In this document: positions 33,010-41,195 of the stretch, piece by piece
Position numbering within the stretch: position 1 is the stretch's first letter
Layout: each line of letters starts with the position of its first letter
Assembly: GCA_021820965.1 (NCBI GenBank)
Contig: JAKACZ010000038.1
Span: 1 to 45,019 of the forward strand
Direction of reading: 5' to 3'
Source: Bacillota bacterium
GTDB taxonomy: Bacteria > Bacillota > Sulfobacillia > Sulfobacillales > Sulfobacillaceae
DNA: 45,019 nt
Translations under genes and position numbers: made by a program
Notes under the pieces: generated by a model
What the model was told of the DNA's origin: nothing
Database searches by the model: none
The model's input: the letters and a program-made list of their open reading frames with translations, nothing else

Positions 33010-33886
33010 TGCTGTCTATGGCCTTCTTCCATTGCGCTACAGCCGCTGCGAGTCGTGTCCACTCATCGAGCGTAAGTTGCTCGGCTCGAGCTGAGGAAGC
33101 AATGTTCAACGTCGCCAATCGCTCTTGCCACCCAAACTTTCCTAAAGCGCGTGACAGCGCTTGCCGCAGCATCTTGCGCCGGTGTTGAAATCCCGCTCGG
33201 ACCACCTGGCGAAATGTGTCCCACTCCACTGGCAGTTCGGCCCGTCGCGTTAATTGTATCACAGACGACATCACCTTCGGCGGCGGCACAAAGCTCTCTG
33301 GCGCAATCTGACCAATGACTGGGCGCACGTCCATGCCGTACCGCAATAGAACGCTCAGGGCGGATGTGTTGCGGTTCCCGGGTTCGGTTACCAGCCGATC
33401 GGCCACCTCCTTCTGCACCATGAATACGGCTTTAGTCCACGGCAGCGAGAAGTCCAGGAGTCGGCCTAAAATCGGAGCCGTGACGTAATAGGGAAGATTG
33501 CCCGCCACATCAACTTGTTCCCAGTGTAGTCGGCGGCATATACCTGCCCAGGACACGTTAAGCGCGTCATCGTATATCACCCGGAGCTTTCCGGGAAAAC
33601 GCGCGGCAATGGCACTTAGCGCCGGTTCGACCCGCCGGTCCAACTCGATGGCAGCCACATCTGCGCCACGTTCGAGCAATGACAGAGTGAGGCCGCCGAG
33701 ACCCGGTCCGATCTCCAGCACGCGGGGAGACGGCCGGCCCTCCGTCGCCAAGCCAGCCATGGCGCTAAAGGTAGCGGGGCTGACTAAAAAATTTTGGCCC
33801 AAGTGGTGTGCCGGGGCCATGTGAAGCTGAGTGAGGACCCGCTCCAGCCCACCTGGGGTCCGCGGGTCCACATCATGCACTGCCAT
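32999..33886 (-). CDS. rsmA: 16S rRNA dimethyladenosine transferase RsmA
   Basis: The protein has 295 residues. The SAM motif is VLEIGPGLGGLTLSLLERGA, and the catalytic motif is VAGNLPYYVTAPIL. HHLGQNFLVSP at the N-terminus is the family signature. RsmA (KsgA) dimethylates two adjacent adenosines in the 3'-terminal hairpin of 16S rRNA during 30S maturation. The order yabE-rsmA is as in Bacillus, but the ribonuclease M5 gene rnmV, normally between them, is missing. Confidence 0.95.
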   Translation of the reverse strand: MAVHDVDPRTPGGLERVLTQLHMAPAHHLGQNFLVSPATFSAMAGLATEGRPSPRVLEIGPGLGGLTLSLLERGADVAAIELDRRVEPALSAIAARFPGKLRVIYDDALNVSWAGICRRLHWEQVDVAGNLPYYVTAPILGRLLDFSLPWTKAVFMVQKEVADRLVTEPGNRNTSALSVLLRYGMDVRPVIGQIAPESFVPPPKVMSSVIQLTRRAELPVEWDTFRQVVRAGFQHRRKMLRQALSRALGKFGWQERLATLNIASSARAEQLTLDEWTRLAAAVAQWKKAIDSNDI

Positions 33887-33902
33887 ATGGTGCTGTCGCC
33901 GT

Positions 33903-34889
33903 CTACGAACGCAAAATGTAGACGGTGACGTATCGCACCCCCCAGTTTATTGCCTGCTGTCCCGTATCGTAGCACAAGTCGATGTGATCGCCGACAATGC
34001 CGCCGCCGACATCCTCTGCCACCGCAAACCCATACCCGGGAATATAGAGGTGGGTCCCCAGGGGAATCACCCGCGGATCGACGGCAACTACACCACGCTG
34101 CGCCTTAACGCCTGTGGCGGTATACCCGTTCGACCAGGCCGGATCGGGCCAATAGGCGGTGGCCACGACCCGAAGCGATTGGGAGAACTGCAGGACGGGT
34201 CCGCCGCGGGAAATGGGGTGCGCTACCCCGAAATCAATGACTTCGGGAATGGATCTGGTGACTGTACGGATATTCACGACAATCGTCTTGACCACTTTGC
34301 CGTTTTGCAGCAACTGGCGGATGGTCTTGATGCGCTTGCCATCGTGCCCCTTGACACGAATCAGCGTGCGTCCCTTGGTGAGCGCACTATCGGGCTTATG
34401 GCGCACCGCAAACGGAATTTTTTCAGCGATATGTTTTGTAACCCACCAGCGTCGCGTGACGTTTATCTTGGTGGAAGTCGTTATCCTGGTGTTCTGGGCG
34501 GGGCTCACCTCATCCAGCGGACCCAGTTTTACGTTGGCGGCGCTGAGAATGGCGCCTACGTTGTAACGGGTAGTCCAGACGTGGATGTCACGGTGTGGGG
34601 TTTGAATCTCCACCGGAATCGCCTGCTGTACCACAATCGGCTCGCCCGCCGATATGGTCCGTTGCGGGGATATGGTGTCGTGCCGCCCAAAACGAACACC
34701 AGCTTGGTGAAGGATTCCCTTGACTTTGGTGCCGAATGTCCAAATCGAGAAGTTTCTCCTGCCAGTCGGGCCTTGAACCACAATGTCCACGTGCCGAAAT
34801 TGCGCTCCGGCGAATCCGGCGCCCATTGCCGCCACGGCAGCGACGCCGAGTAGCCAGGAGCGAAGTCCCAACGTGTTCCATTTAGTCAA
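33903..34889 (-). CDS. yabE: YabE-like cell wall protein with DUF348, G5 and 3D domains
   Basis: The protein has 328 residues. A signal peptide or membrane anchor is at 8-30. Two ubiquitin-like DUF348 repeats follow (about 33-145), then a G5 domain (about 150-225). The C-terminal 3D domain (235-328) has VVATAYWPDPAW, GYTATG, DPRVIPLGTHLYIPGYGFAV, AEDVGGGIVGDHIDLCYDT, with the three conserved aspartates of lytic enzymes. It is related to Rpf/Sps resuscitation factors and probably cleaves peptidoglycan. The gene lies between tatD and rsmA as in Bacillus. Confidence 0.9.
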   Translation of the reverse strand: MTKWNTLGLRSWLLGVAAVAAMGAGFAGAQFRHVDIVVQGPTGRRNFSIWTFGTKVKGILHQAGVRFGRHDTISPQRTISAGEPIVVQQAIPVEIQTPHRDIHVWTTRYNVGAILSAANVKLGPLDEVSPAQNTRITTSTKINVTRRWWVTKHIAEKIPFAVRHKPDSALTKGRTLIRVKGHDGKRIKTIRQLLQNGKVVKTIVVNIRTVTRSIPEVIDFGVAHPISRGGPVLQFSQSLRVVATAYWPDPAWSNGYTATGVKAQRGVVAVDPRVIPLGTHLYIPGYGFAVAEDVGGGIVGDHIDLCYDTGQQAINWGVRYVTVYILRS

Positions 34890-34947
34890 ACAGCCGTCCT
34901 CCTTTGCATCGCTCTCCTTGTGTCAGATTATCAGCTAAGTTCCAGTT

Positions 34948-35730
34948 TTATCCATCTACGACAGACGGAAAAAACAGGGCGTTAGTATTCGACATGGTAA
35001 CCTCGAATACCTCCTTTGTCGAACAGTTTTTTTGAGCGGCCACGACTTCCGCCACGCGAATCACCCGCAAAGGCTCATTGCGCTGCCCGCGCCAGGGCAC
35101 CGGCGACAAGTATGGTGAGTCGGTTTCCACTAAAATACGGCCCAGCGGAACCCGCTCTACCACCTGACGCAAATCGCGGGCATTTTTAAAGGTCACGGCA
35201 CCGGAAAACGAAATATGCCAGCCGTACTCCAGCACCTTTTCGGCAAAGGCGAGAGTTCCGGTAAAACAGTGGATGACTCCGCGGCGGTGACCGACCCGAG
35301 TCATGATTTCCCAGGTATCCTCTTCCGCCTCGCGGGTGTGCACGGAGACTGGAACACCTAGGTCGCCTGCCAACGCCAGTTGCTCTTCAAAGACCTGGCG
35401 CTGCACTGCGCTAGGGCTATGATGATAATGATAATCTAGGCCAATTTCTCCAAGACCCACCACGTCCGGTTCGTCCTCAACCCAGCGCCTCAGCTGGTTC
35501 AAGTCCGGAGGCCGTCGCTCTTTGGAATCGTGGGGGTGGATGCCCACCAATGCCCAGGTGTCATCGTGAGCTTTAGCAAAGGCCACGGCCGCCCAGGAGC
35601 TAGCCATGGTGTATCCGGGCACGATCATCCCCACCCCTTCTTGGTGTGCCCGGCTCCAGACGTCTTCCCGGTCCATGGCAAAATCCTCGTCCTGTAGGTG
35701 ACAATGGCTGTCAAAAACCCTAAGCGTCAT
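34948..35730 (-). CDS. tatD: TatD-family metal-dependent deoxyribonuclease
   Basis: The protein has 260 residues. It starts with the metal-binding DSHCHLQDEDF and has GEIGLDYHYHHSP, SVHTREAEEDTW and ETDSPYLSP, the ordered metal ligands of TatD. The enzyme is a 3'-5' DNase or RNase linked to repair of oxidative damage. It overlaps metG by four bases (ATGA), so the two genes are translationally coupled, as in Bacillus (metS-yabD). Confidence 0.93.
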   Translation of the reverse strand: MTLRVFDSHCHLQDEDFAMDREDVWSRAHQEGVGMIVPGYTMASSWAAVAFAKAHDDTWALVGIHPHDSKERRPPDLNQLRRWVEDEPDVVGLGEIGLDYHYHHSPSAVQRQVFEEQLALAGDLGVPVSVHTREAEEDTWEIMTRVGHRRGVIHCFTGTLAFAEKVLEYGWHISFSGAVTFKNARDLRQVVERVPLGRILVETDSPYLSPVPWRGQRNEPLRVIRVAEVVAAQKNCSTKEVFEVTMSNTNALFFPSVVDG

Positions 35731-37610
35731 TTAACGCGCGCTCCCTCAGGAAGCCGATCTAACGGCGCCACTAAACTGAGTAGGTCCCCCTGTGATCCGG
35801 CTAAGAGCATGCCTTCGCTCAGGATCCCGCGAAGTTTGACCGGCTTCAAATTGGCGACCAGCACAACCTGCTGCCCCACCAGTTGGTCCGGCTGATAGTG
35901 CTGACGAATCCCCGACACGATAGTACGCTCCCGGCTTCCGTCGAACACGGTCAGCTTAAGCAGCCTGTCGGCTCCGTCGACAACCTCACAGGACCGCACC
36001 GTTCCCACGCGAAAATCCAACTTTTGAAAGTCCTCCGGGGTAATCTCGGGAGTTTTGCTGTCATCGCCGATGTCAGCTTCACGCTTTGGCCGCTCAAGAC
36101 GGGGAAACAAGGCCGCTTGTCTCTGGATGGCCACGCCCGCCGCCTTAAAGCCAAACATCGCCTCGTCGTAGTTCTTCACCGGCTCGTCTAGTCCCAACTG
36201 ATGGCGGATTTTTCCCGGAGTCTCCAACAAAAATGGTGTCAAGAGGACCGAGAGAACGCGCAACGTCTCCCACAGACCGTAAAGCACGTTGTTGAGGCGC
36301 GTCGTCTGACCAGTTTTCGCCAGTTCCCACGGCTTTTGCTCTTCGATATATTTGTTCGCGCGCCCCACCAAACGAAAAATTGAGGTGAGCGCATCGGAAA
36401 TGGCCAGCTGATCCATGGCGACTTTCACTTCACGGTGCACCGAGGCGACTTCCCCTGACAGCACCCCATCGTCTTCGCCGGCGATAAACGCGGGCACTAC
36501 CCCGCCGCTAAATCGGTTAATCATGGCGGTCGTGCGAGACAGCAAATTTCCCAGGTCATTTGCCAAATCCACGTTAGTGCGAAGAATTAACGCGTCTTCG
36601 GTATAACTCCCATCAGCGCCGAAAGGCACCTCGCGTAGTAGGTAATGGCGCACCGGATCAACACCGTAGCGGTCCAACAACTGGATCGGATCGACCGCGT
36701 TACCCAACGACTTTCCCATTTTAGCCTGGCCAATCAGAAGCCACCCGTGCCCAAAAACCCGGTGCGGTAAGGGAAGACCCAGCGCCATGAGAATAACGGG
36801 CCAGATGACAGTGTGAAAGCGGACGATTTCTTTGCCAACCAGATGTACATTGGCAGGCCACACCATCTCAAACTTGGCGGGGTCCTGCAAATAGCCGGCT
36901 GCCGTGATGTAATTGGTAAGTGCGTCAAACCATACATAAATCACGTGATCCGGGTCGCCCGGCACCGGAATCCCCCAAGACACTCCAGTCCGCGAGATCG
37001 ATAGGTCTTCGAGCCCTGCATCAATGAAATTTAGCATCTCGTTACGCCGCGAGGGGGGTTGGATGAAATCGGGATGGGCCTCGATATAGTCGTGAAGCTG
37101 GGACTGATAACGGCCGAGGCGAAAGAAATAGCTTTCCTGTTGGACCCGCTCCACCGGCCGCCCGCAGTCCGGGCACTTGCCGTCGATTAATTTGGATTCC
37201 GTCCAGTAAGACTCGTCCGGGAGGCAATACCATCCTTCGTACACACCCTTGTAAATGTCACCTTGGTCCAAAAGCTTTTGAAATATTGTCTGTACGACTC
37301 GGTAGTGGCGCTCTTCGGTAGTTCGGATGAAGTCATCGTAGGAGATGCCGAGGCGTTTCCACAGCGAGCCGCGAATCCACTCAACAATCGGCGTCACAAA
37401 TTCCAAAGGTACTTTCCCCGCTTGGTCTGCCTTCTTCTGGATTTTCTGCCCGTGTTCATCCGTACCCGTGACAAAGAGCACGTCGTCTCCCAATAGCCGA
37501 TGAAACCGCGCCAAAGCATCGGCTGCCACCGTGGTGTAGGCATGGCCGACATGCAAACTGTCGTCAGGGTAATAGATGGGAGTGGTAATGTACCACACTT
37601 GCCGACCCAT
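35727..37610 (-). CDS. metG: Methionyl-tRNA synthetase with C-terminal tRNA-binding domain
   Basis: The protein has 627 residues. The class I signatures are YPDDSLHVGHAYTTV (HIGH) and KMGKSLGN (KMSKS). A single CPDC knuckle is present at about residue 143. The anticodon-binding domain follows. Residues about 520-627 form a Trbp111-like domain (FRVGTVRSCEVVDGADRLLK). It charges tRNA-Met for initiation and elongation. Upstream is a T-box leader, so expression responds to uncharged tRNA. Confidence 0.96.
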   Translation of the reverse strand: MGRQVWYITTPIYYPDDSLHVGHAYTTVAADALARFHRLLGDDVLFVTGTDEHGQKIQKKADQAGKVPLEFVTPIVEWIRGSLWKRLGISYDDFIRTTEERHYRVVQTIFQKLLDQGDIYKGVYEGWYCLPDESYWTESKLIDGKCPDCGRPVERVQQESYFFRLGRYQSQLHDYIEAHPDFIQPPSRRNEMLNFIDAGLEDLSISRTGVSWGIPVPGDPDHVIYVWFDALTNYITAAGYLQDPAKFEMVWPANVHLVGKEIVRFHTVIWPVILMALGLPLPHRVFGHGWLLIGQAKMGKSLGNAVDPIQLLDRYGVDPVRHYLLREVPFGADGSYTEDALILRTNVDLANDLGNLLSRTTAMINRFSGGVVPAFIAGEDDGVLSGEVASVHREVKVAMDQLAISDALTSIFRLVGRANKYIEEQKPWELAKTGQTTRLNNVLYGLWETLRVLSVLLTPFLLETPGKIRHQLGLDEPVKNYDEAMFGFKAAGVAIQRQAALFPRLERPKREADIGDDSKTPEITPEDFQKLDFRVGTVRSCEVVDGADRLLKLTVFDGSRERTIVSGIRQHYQPDQLVGQQVVLVANLKPVKLRGILSEGMLLAGSQGDLLSLVAPLDRLPEGARVK

Positions 37611-37639
37611 GTTGATACCTCCTTGGTGGACACCACAAC

Positions 37640-37865
37640 AAAAAGCCCCTTCTCTGACGAAGGGGCGACACTACGCCGCGGTACCACCCTTATTAGTTCT
37701 CATCGGTCCGATATCGGGGACCAAGCGGAAGTCCTACTGCGACTTCGGACTTCGAGCTCCGAGGCCATCCTCTTGACGGATCGGCACGGAGCTTTCACCG
37801 CCCTCCGTTCGCTTGAGCCGATTGTCGCCCGAGTTTCCCCTTCCACGCTCATCGTGCGCGCATTG
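37640..37865 (-). promoter_or_regulatory. T-box riboswitch of metG
   Basis: On the minus strand the leader has the T-box core AAGGGTGGTACCGCGG (37676-37691), which carries the bases that pair with the tRNA acceptor end. An intrinsic terminator (GCCCCTTCGTCAGAGAAGGGGC, then TTTTT, 37640-37666) follows, and the alternative antiterminator would use the T-box bulge. Upstream bases up to about 37865 fold into a stem I region, where an ATG in GAGGATGGCC could be the methionine specifier. The specifier assignment is inferred from the downstream gene. Confidence 0.85.
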
Positions 37866-37869
37866 TACC

Positions 37870-38113
37870 AAAGGTGCAGCCTTCTTGTCAAACGACCGAT
37901 TCGGCTGCGCTGGATCTGACTTGGCCCTGCCCATTGCCTACGCCTCCGTCCGGCCAGAGGTTTGCGGCCAAATCATCAGCGCGGCAAGCGGGCGAGACTC
38001 ATTGAACCGGTCATGCCGTTTCGACAAACGAACTCGCAACGCGCCGCATATAGGCACTTTCTCACAGATTCTCCGACACCGAATAATTTTCTTCGACAAA
38101 ATTCGCGCCTGCA
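37870..38113. other. Divergent spacer between the metG T-box and abrB
   Basis: About 240 bases lie between the oppositely directed T-box leader and the abrB promoter. The spacer presumably contains the metG promoter. I see no gene, and no vegetative consensus that I can place with confidence. Confidence 0.3.
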
Positions 38114-38114
38114 T

Positions 38115-38144
38115 TGACTATATTTTGGAATTTCTGGTACTGTA
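38115..38144 (+). promoter_or_regulatory. Putative SigA promoter of abrB
   Basis: TTGACT (38115-38120) is followed by 18 bases and TACTGT (38139-38144). The -35 is strong and the -10 is weak. It lies about 40 bases upstream of the abrB ATG, which itself has GGAGG upstream. Confidence 0.4.
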
Positions 38145-38183
38145 TTGATATGCTCATGTCGAACGAGAAAGGAGGGGCTTTGG

Positions 38184-38432
38184 ATGAAATCAACCGGCAT
38201 CGTACGGCGGGTTGACGAATTGGGACGCGTAGTCCTACCGATCGAGCTACGCCGAACACTAAACATTGGCGACAAGGATTCGCTTGAGATTTACGTGGAC
38301 GGTGAAAAAATTATCCTTAAAAAGTATGAACCGGCTTGCATTTTCTGCGGCAACGCGGAGGGCATTGAGACCTTTCGTGGCAAAAATATCTGTCAGTCGT
38401 GCTTAAAAGACCTGAACACCGAGGCTGTCTAA
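38184..38432 (+). CDS. abrB: AbrB-family transition-state regulator
   Basis: The protein has 82 residues from ATG 38184, with AAAGGAGG upstream. The swapped-hairpin domain (1-50) starts MKSTGIVRRVDELGRVVLPI and contains ELRRTLNIGDKDSLEIYVDG. The C-terminal part has two cysteine pairs, CIFCGN and CQSC, which could bind zinc. AbrB represses stationary-phase and sporulation genes in Bacillus. It is the only core gene in this cluster on the plus strand, convergent with rsmI, whose stop overlaps its own by two to three bases. Confidence 0.9.
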   Translation: MKSTGIVRRVDELGRVVLPIELRRTLNIGDKDSLEIYVDGEKIILKKYEPACIFCGNAEGIETFRGKNICQSCLKDLNTEAV

Positions 38433-39256
38433 CGCGAATGCATTTGTTGATATAAATCTCGGCGCGGTACGCCGCTCTCGCGTGCTACCTGCCGGATCGC
38501 ATCATTCGGGTGCAATCCCGTGGATACCAGTTGCTCTACCCGGGAGGCTAATTGATCCCAATCAATTGGCGCACTTCCGGGAATTTTTTTTGCCGGGCCG
38601 AGCACCAGGACACACTCTCCGCGCCAGGTTCGCTGGCTCTGAACCAGCTGTCTGATCGGACCGCGCCACAGTTCCTCGTAGCGTTTGGTCATTTCCCGCG
38701 CCAAGAAGATCTCGCGGTCGCCGACCACGCTTACAAGATCTTGGAGGGTCTTGGCCATATGGTGCGGTGCTTCATAGAGCACGGCGGCGTAGGGCCAGGC
38801 AGCAACGGCAAGAATGGCCGCCCGGCGCTCGGCGCCCATCCGGGGCAAAAAACCCCAAAATGCAAATGGCGCCGGAAAGCCTGATGCAGCGAAAGCCGCA
38901 ATGGCCGCAGACGGCCCCGGGACTACAGAAATCTGCAGACCACCATGCGCCCATATGGCCTCCACCAATTCTTGACCCGGGTCGGACACTGCTGGCATTC
39001 CCCGGTCGCTGACTAGGGCCAACGTCTGTCCCTCCTCCAATCGGCGTAAGACTTCCGGAATGCGACGCCGGGTGTTATGCGCGTGAAAAGAGGTCAACTG
39101 CACGTCGATCCCCGCGTTGTGACATAAAAGGCCCGCCACCCGGGTGTCTTCTGCCAGCACTCCGTCTACCTGGGCCAACACCTGGCGCGCCCTTGGAGAC
39201 CAGTCCGCTAAATTACCGATAGGAGTTGCGACCAGATACAAGGTGCCAGGTTCCAA
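38429..39256 (-). CDS. rsmI: 16S rRNA (cytidine-2'-O)-methyltransferase RsmI
   Basis: The protein has 275 residues. The tetrapyrrole-methylase fold is indicated by GTLYLVATPIGNLADWSPRA, EDTRVAGLLC, ALVSDRGMPAVSDPG and VVPGPSAAIAAFAASGFP, then FWGFLPRM. RsmI methylates the ribose of C1402 in 16S rRNA. It lies between abrB and yazA as in Bacillus (yabC). The 3' ends of rsmI and abrB overlap tail to tail. Confidence 0.95.
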   Translation of the reverse strand: MEPGTLYLVATPIGNLADWSPRARQVLAQVDGVLAEDTRVAGLLCHNAGIDVQLTSFHAHNTRRRIPEVLRRLEEGQTLALVSDRGMPAVSDPGQELVEAIWAHGGLQISVVPGPSAAIAAFAASGFPAPFAFWGFLPRMGAERRAAILAVAAWPYAAVLYEAPHHMAKTLQDLVSVVGDREIFLAREMTKRYEELWRGPIRQLVQSQRTWRGECVLVLGPAKKIPGSAPIDWDQLASRVEQLVSTGLHPNDAIRQVARESGVPRRDLYQQMHSR

Positions 39257-39270
39257 AACGAACGCCGATC

Positions 39271-39558
39271 CTAGCTGGTGTGATGATCCGATGGCTCCAT
39301 CCCTCCCAGCGAGACTTTTCGTCGGTGGCTCAACCGCTTTATGCGCCGTTCTTCTTTAAGCGCGTCCGCATGCGCCCATGGGCCACTTGTCCACCAAAGT
39401 TGCAAGGGACCCCGGCCCCGCGTATACCGTGCCCCCCGCCCGTCCTGATGGGTTTTGAGACGGCGCTCGACGTTGATGGCAATACCGGTATAAAAGCTGT
39501 CATCCCCGCAGCGGATAATATAGACCCACCACTTCACCTCGTCTCTCCCATCGGCCAT
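39271..39558 (-). CDS. yazA: GIY-YIG nuclease-like protein (YazA family)
   Basis: The protein has 95 residues. The GIY-YIG core (about 8-85) reads VKWWVYIIRCGDDSFYTGIA, INVERRLKTHQDGRGARYT, then EERRIKRLSHRRK. It has the tyrosines and conserved arginine but no extra domain. The family is small and ubiquitous in Firmicutes, with unknown substrate. Its start overlaps holB by about 25 bases. Bacillus has yazA just before rsmI. Confidence 0.9.
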   Translation of the reverse strand: MADGRDEVKWWVYIIRCGDDSFYTGIAINVERRLKTHQDGRGARYTRGRGPLQLWWTSGPWAHADALKEERRIKRLSHRRKVSLGGMEPSDHHTS

Positions 39559-40262
39559 TGACGCAGGATTTGTGCGCGCGCCAGCTCATCGTTTCCGTTG
39601 GCTTCCAGCTGGCGAAACGCCTCTGATAGGGTGTCCCAAAGACTGAGCCAGTGTTCTCGCCCCGTCAATCGATACTGCTCCCTTGCCCAATAGGCTGCCC
39701 TCACAACCTGATTCATCGTCAGCGGTTGCGAAGAAATGTCCTGAAGGACGCCCCTGGCTAAGTCCGTGTCTTCTGCCGCATGTTCGCCCATCCGCCAGAC
39801 CTGACAACGACTTTTGATGGTGGCAATCATGGCGTCGGGCACCTCGGTCAAAAGAAGATAGTAAACGTAAGCAGGAGGCTCTTCCAGATGTTTCAACAGA
39901 TAGCTTTCGGCTTCGCGCCCCAAACTCTCGGCCGGCCGCACTACGATCACCCGGGATGGCGACCATAACGGCCCTGCTGCCGTGGCGGCCACTGCTTCCT
40001 CCACTTCGTCCCGCCGAATTGTGCGCGCCGACGTCGGAGCCAGTTCTACGAAGTCCGGGTGATTCGCGAGTGGAGTTTGGCATGACCGGCACCGACAATC
40101 AGGAGATCCTCCCTCCTCGCACAGAATGCTATGCGCCAGACGCTGCAGAACGGCCGGCTGAGACGGCGCCTCCACACTGATGAGAAGAGCCTGAGCCAGG
40201 TCTCCTCCCTGATGCAGTCGAATTAGGTCATCAACACTTGGCCCGGGGTTAGAACTTTTCAT
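39534..40262 (-). CDS. holB: DNA polymerase III delta' subunit
   Basis: The protein has 242 residues from ATG 40262, overlapping darA by 14 bases. It has a RecA-like fold without a Walker A motif, as usual for delta'. The zinc-binding cysteines are in ILCEEGGSPDCRCRSC, and the sensor-like region AESYLLKHLEEPPAYVYYLL carries the LEEPP motif. Delta' is a structural part of the clamp loader. The shorter C-terminal part than Bacillus HolB is noteworthy. Confidence 0.85.
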   Translation of the reverse strand: MKSSNPGPSVDDLIRLHQGGDLAQALLISVEAPSQPAVLQRLAHSILCEEGGSPDCRCRSCQTPLANHPDFVELAPTSARTIRRDEVEEAVAATAAGPLWSPSRVIVVRPAESLGREAESYLLKHLEEPPAYVYYLLLTEVPDAMIATIKSRCQVWRMGEHAAEDTDLARGVLQDISSQPLTMNQVVRAAYWAREQYRLTGREHWLSLWDTLSEAFRQLEANGNDELARAQILRQWPMGETR

Positions 40263-40575
40263 AGCGGTCGACGTCCACAACGAACACCGTCGCTCCCCCC
40301 ACCGTTACTTCAACCGGAAACGGCACGTACGGTTCCCCACTGTGGCTGGGAGTTTGCGGCGTCAGGGTTTCATGGCGAACAGAACTGGTGCGACGCAATA
40401 CCGATAAGATTTGTTCTACATCGTGCTCTTCGACCCCAATCAAGATGGTGGTATTGCCCTCTCGCAAAAATCCGCCCGTACTGGCCAATTTAGTGGCGCG
40501 GAATCCCCGCCTATTGATTTCGGTCACAGCCCGTCCCGCATCCTTATCCTGCAGAATCGCGATGATAAGTTTCAT
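40249..40575 (-). CDS. darA: Cyclic di-AMP receptor of the DarA/PstA family
   Basis: The protein has 108 residues with a PII-like fold: MKLIIAILQDKDAGRAVTEI, NRRGFRATKLASTGGFLREG, NTTILIGVEEHDVEQIL. The TGGFLREGNTT loop contacts c-di-AMP in characterised homologues. It overlaps tmk by four bases. Bacillus has yaaQ (darA) at the same place after tmk, then yaaR before holB; yaaR is missing here. Confidence 0.92.
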   Translation of the reverse strand: MKLIIAILQDKDAGRAVTEINRRGFRATKLASTGGFLREGNTTILIGVEEHDVEQILSVLRRTSSVRHETLTPQTPSHSGEPYVPFPVEVTVGGATVFVVDVDRYEKF

Positions 40576-41195
40576 CCTTCTCCCCCTCTTTTGGTTCGGT
40601 TCAATAAGCGATGAATGCGTGTCCTCAGAGTGTCAAAAATTATATCAGGGTTTTGGCCACTGTCGACGACAAGAAACCGCTCCGGTTCCTGTTCAACCAG
40701 CCAGGCATATCCGGCTGCCACACGTGCGAAGTACGCTGGGTTGCGCTGTTCCATGCGGTCCCGGTCCTCGGTGGCAAACGGCTGGCCGTGGAGCCATACC
40801 GTTAAATTGGGCTTGCGCCCTTGGGTGACAATATGATTGATCGCCACCACTGTGTCTGCATCGAGTCCATGCCCAAACGCTTGATAGGCGACACTGGAAT
40901 CGATAAACCGGTCCATCAAAACGATAGCTCCCTGGGACAGCGCGGGAAGCACCACCGTTTGCATAAGTTCCGCCCGAGCCGCGGCGAACACCAGGAATTC
41001 GGCCAAGGCACTTTGGGCCTCGATGCGATGTAAAACGAGATCGCGAAGTGCCTCGCCGAACGCGGTCCCTCCCGGCTCTCGCACCGCTTTTACCTCACCA
41101 TGCCCATCCCGGACCCATGACGCCAGGCGCTCAATCTGGGTGGTCTTGCCGACTCCGTCCAACCCCTCCAAGGAAATCAGAAGTCCTGCGCTCAC
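40572..41195 (-). CDS. tmk: Thymidylate kinase
   Basis: The protein has about 207 residues from GTG 41195, which overlaps the upstream decarboxylase stop (GTGA); an in-frame ATG at 41210 is also possible. The P-loop is LEGLDGVGKTTQIERLASWV, the DR motif VLMDRFIDSSVAYQAFG. It phosphorylates dTMP to dTDP for DNA synthesis. The order decarboxylase-tmk-darA matches Bacillus (yaaO-tmk-yaaQ). Confidence 0.95.
   Translation of the reverse strand: MSAGLLISLEGLDGVGKTTQIERLASWVRDGHGEVKAVREPGGTAFGEALRDLVLHRIEAQSALAEFLVFAAARAELMQTVVLPALSQGAIVLMDRFIDSSVAYQAFGHGLDADTVVAINHIVTQGRKPNLTVWLHGQPFATEDRDRMEQRNPAYFARVAAGYAWLVEQEPERFLVVDSGQNPDIIFDTLRTRIHRLLNRTKRGGEG

Noticed and set aside
33831..34853. Long plus-strand frame of 340 codons opposite yabE
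   Set aside because: The minus strand encodes a complete DUF348-G5-3D protein with signal peptide, and the plus frame shows no family signature. It is a codon-bias shadow.
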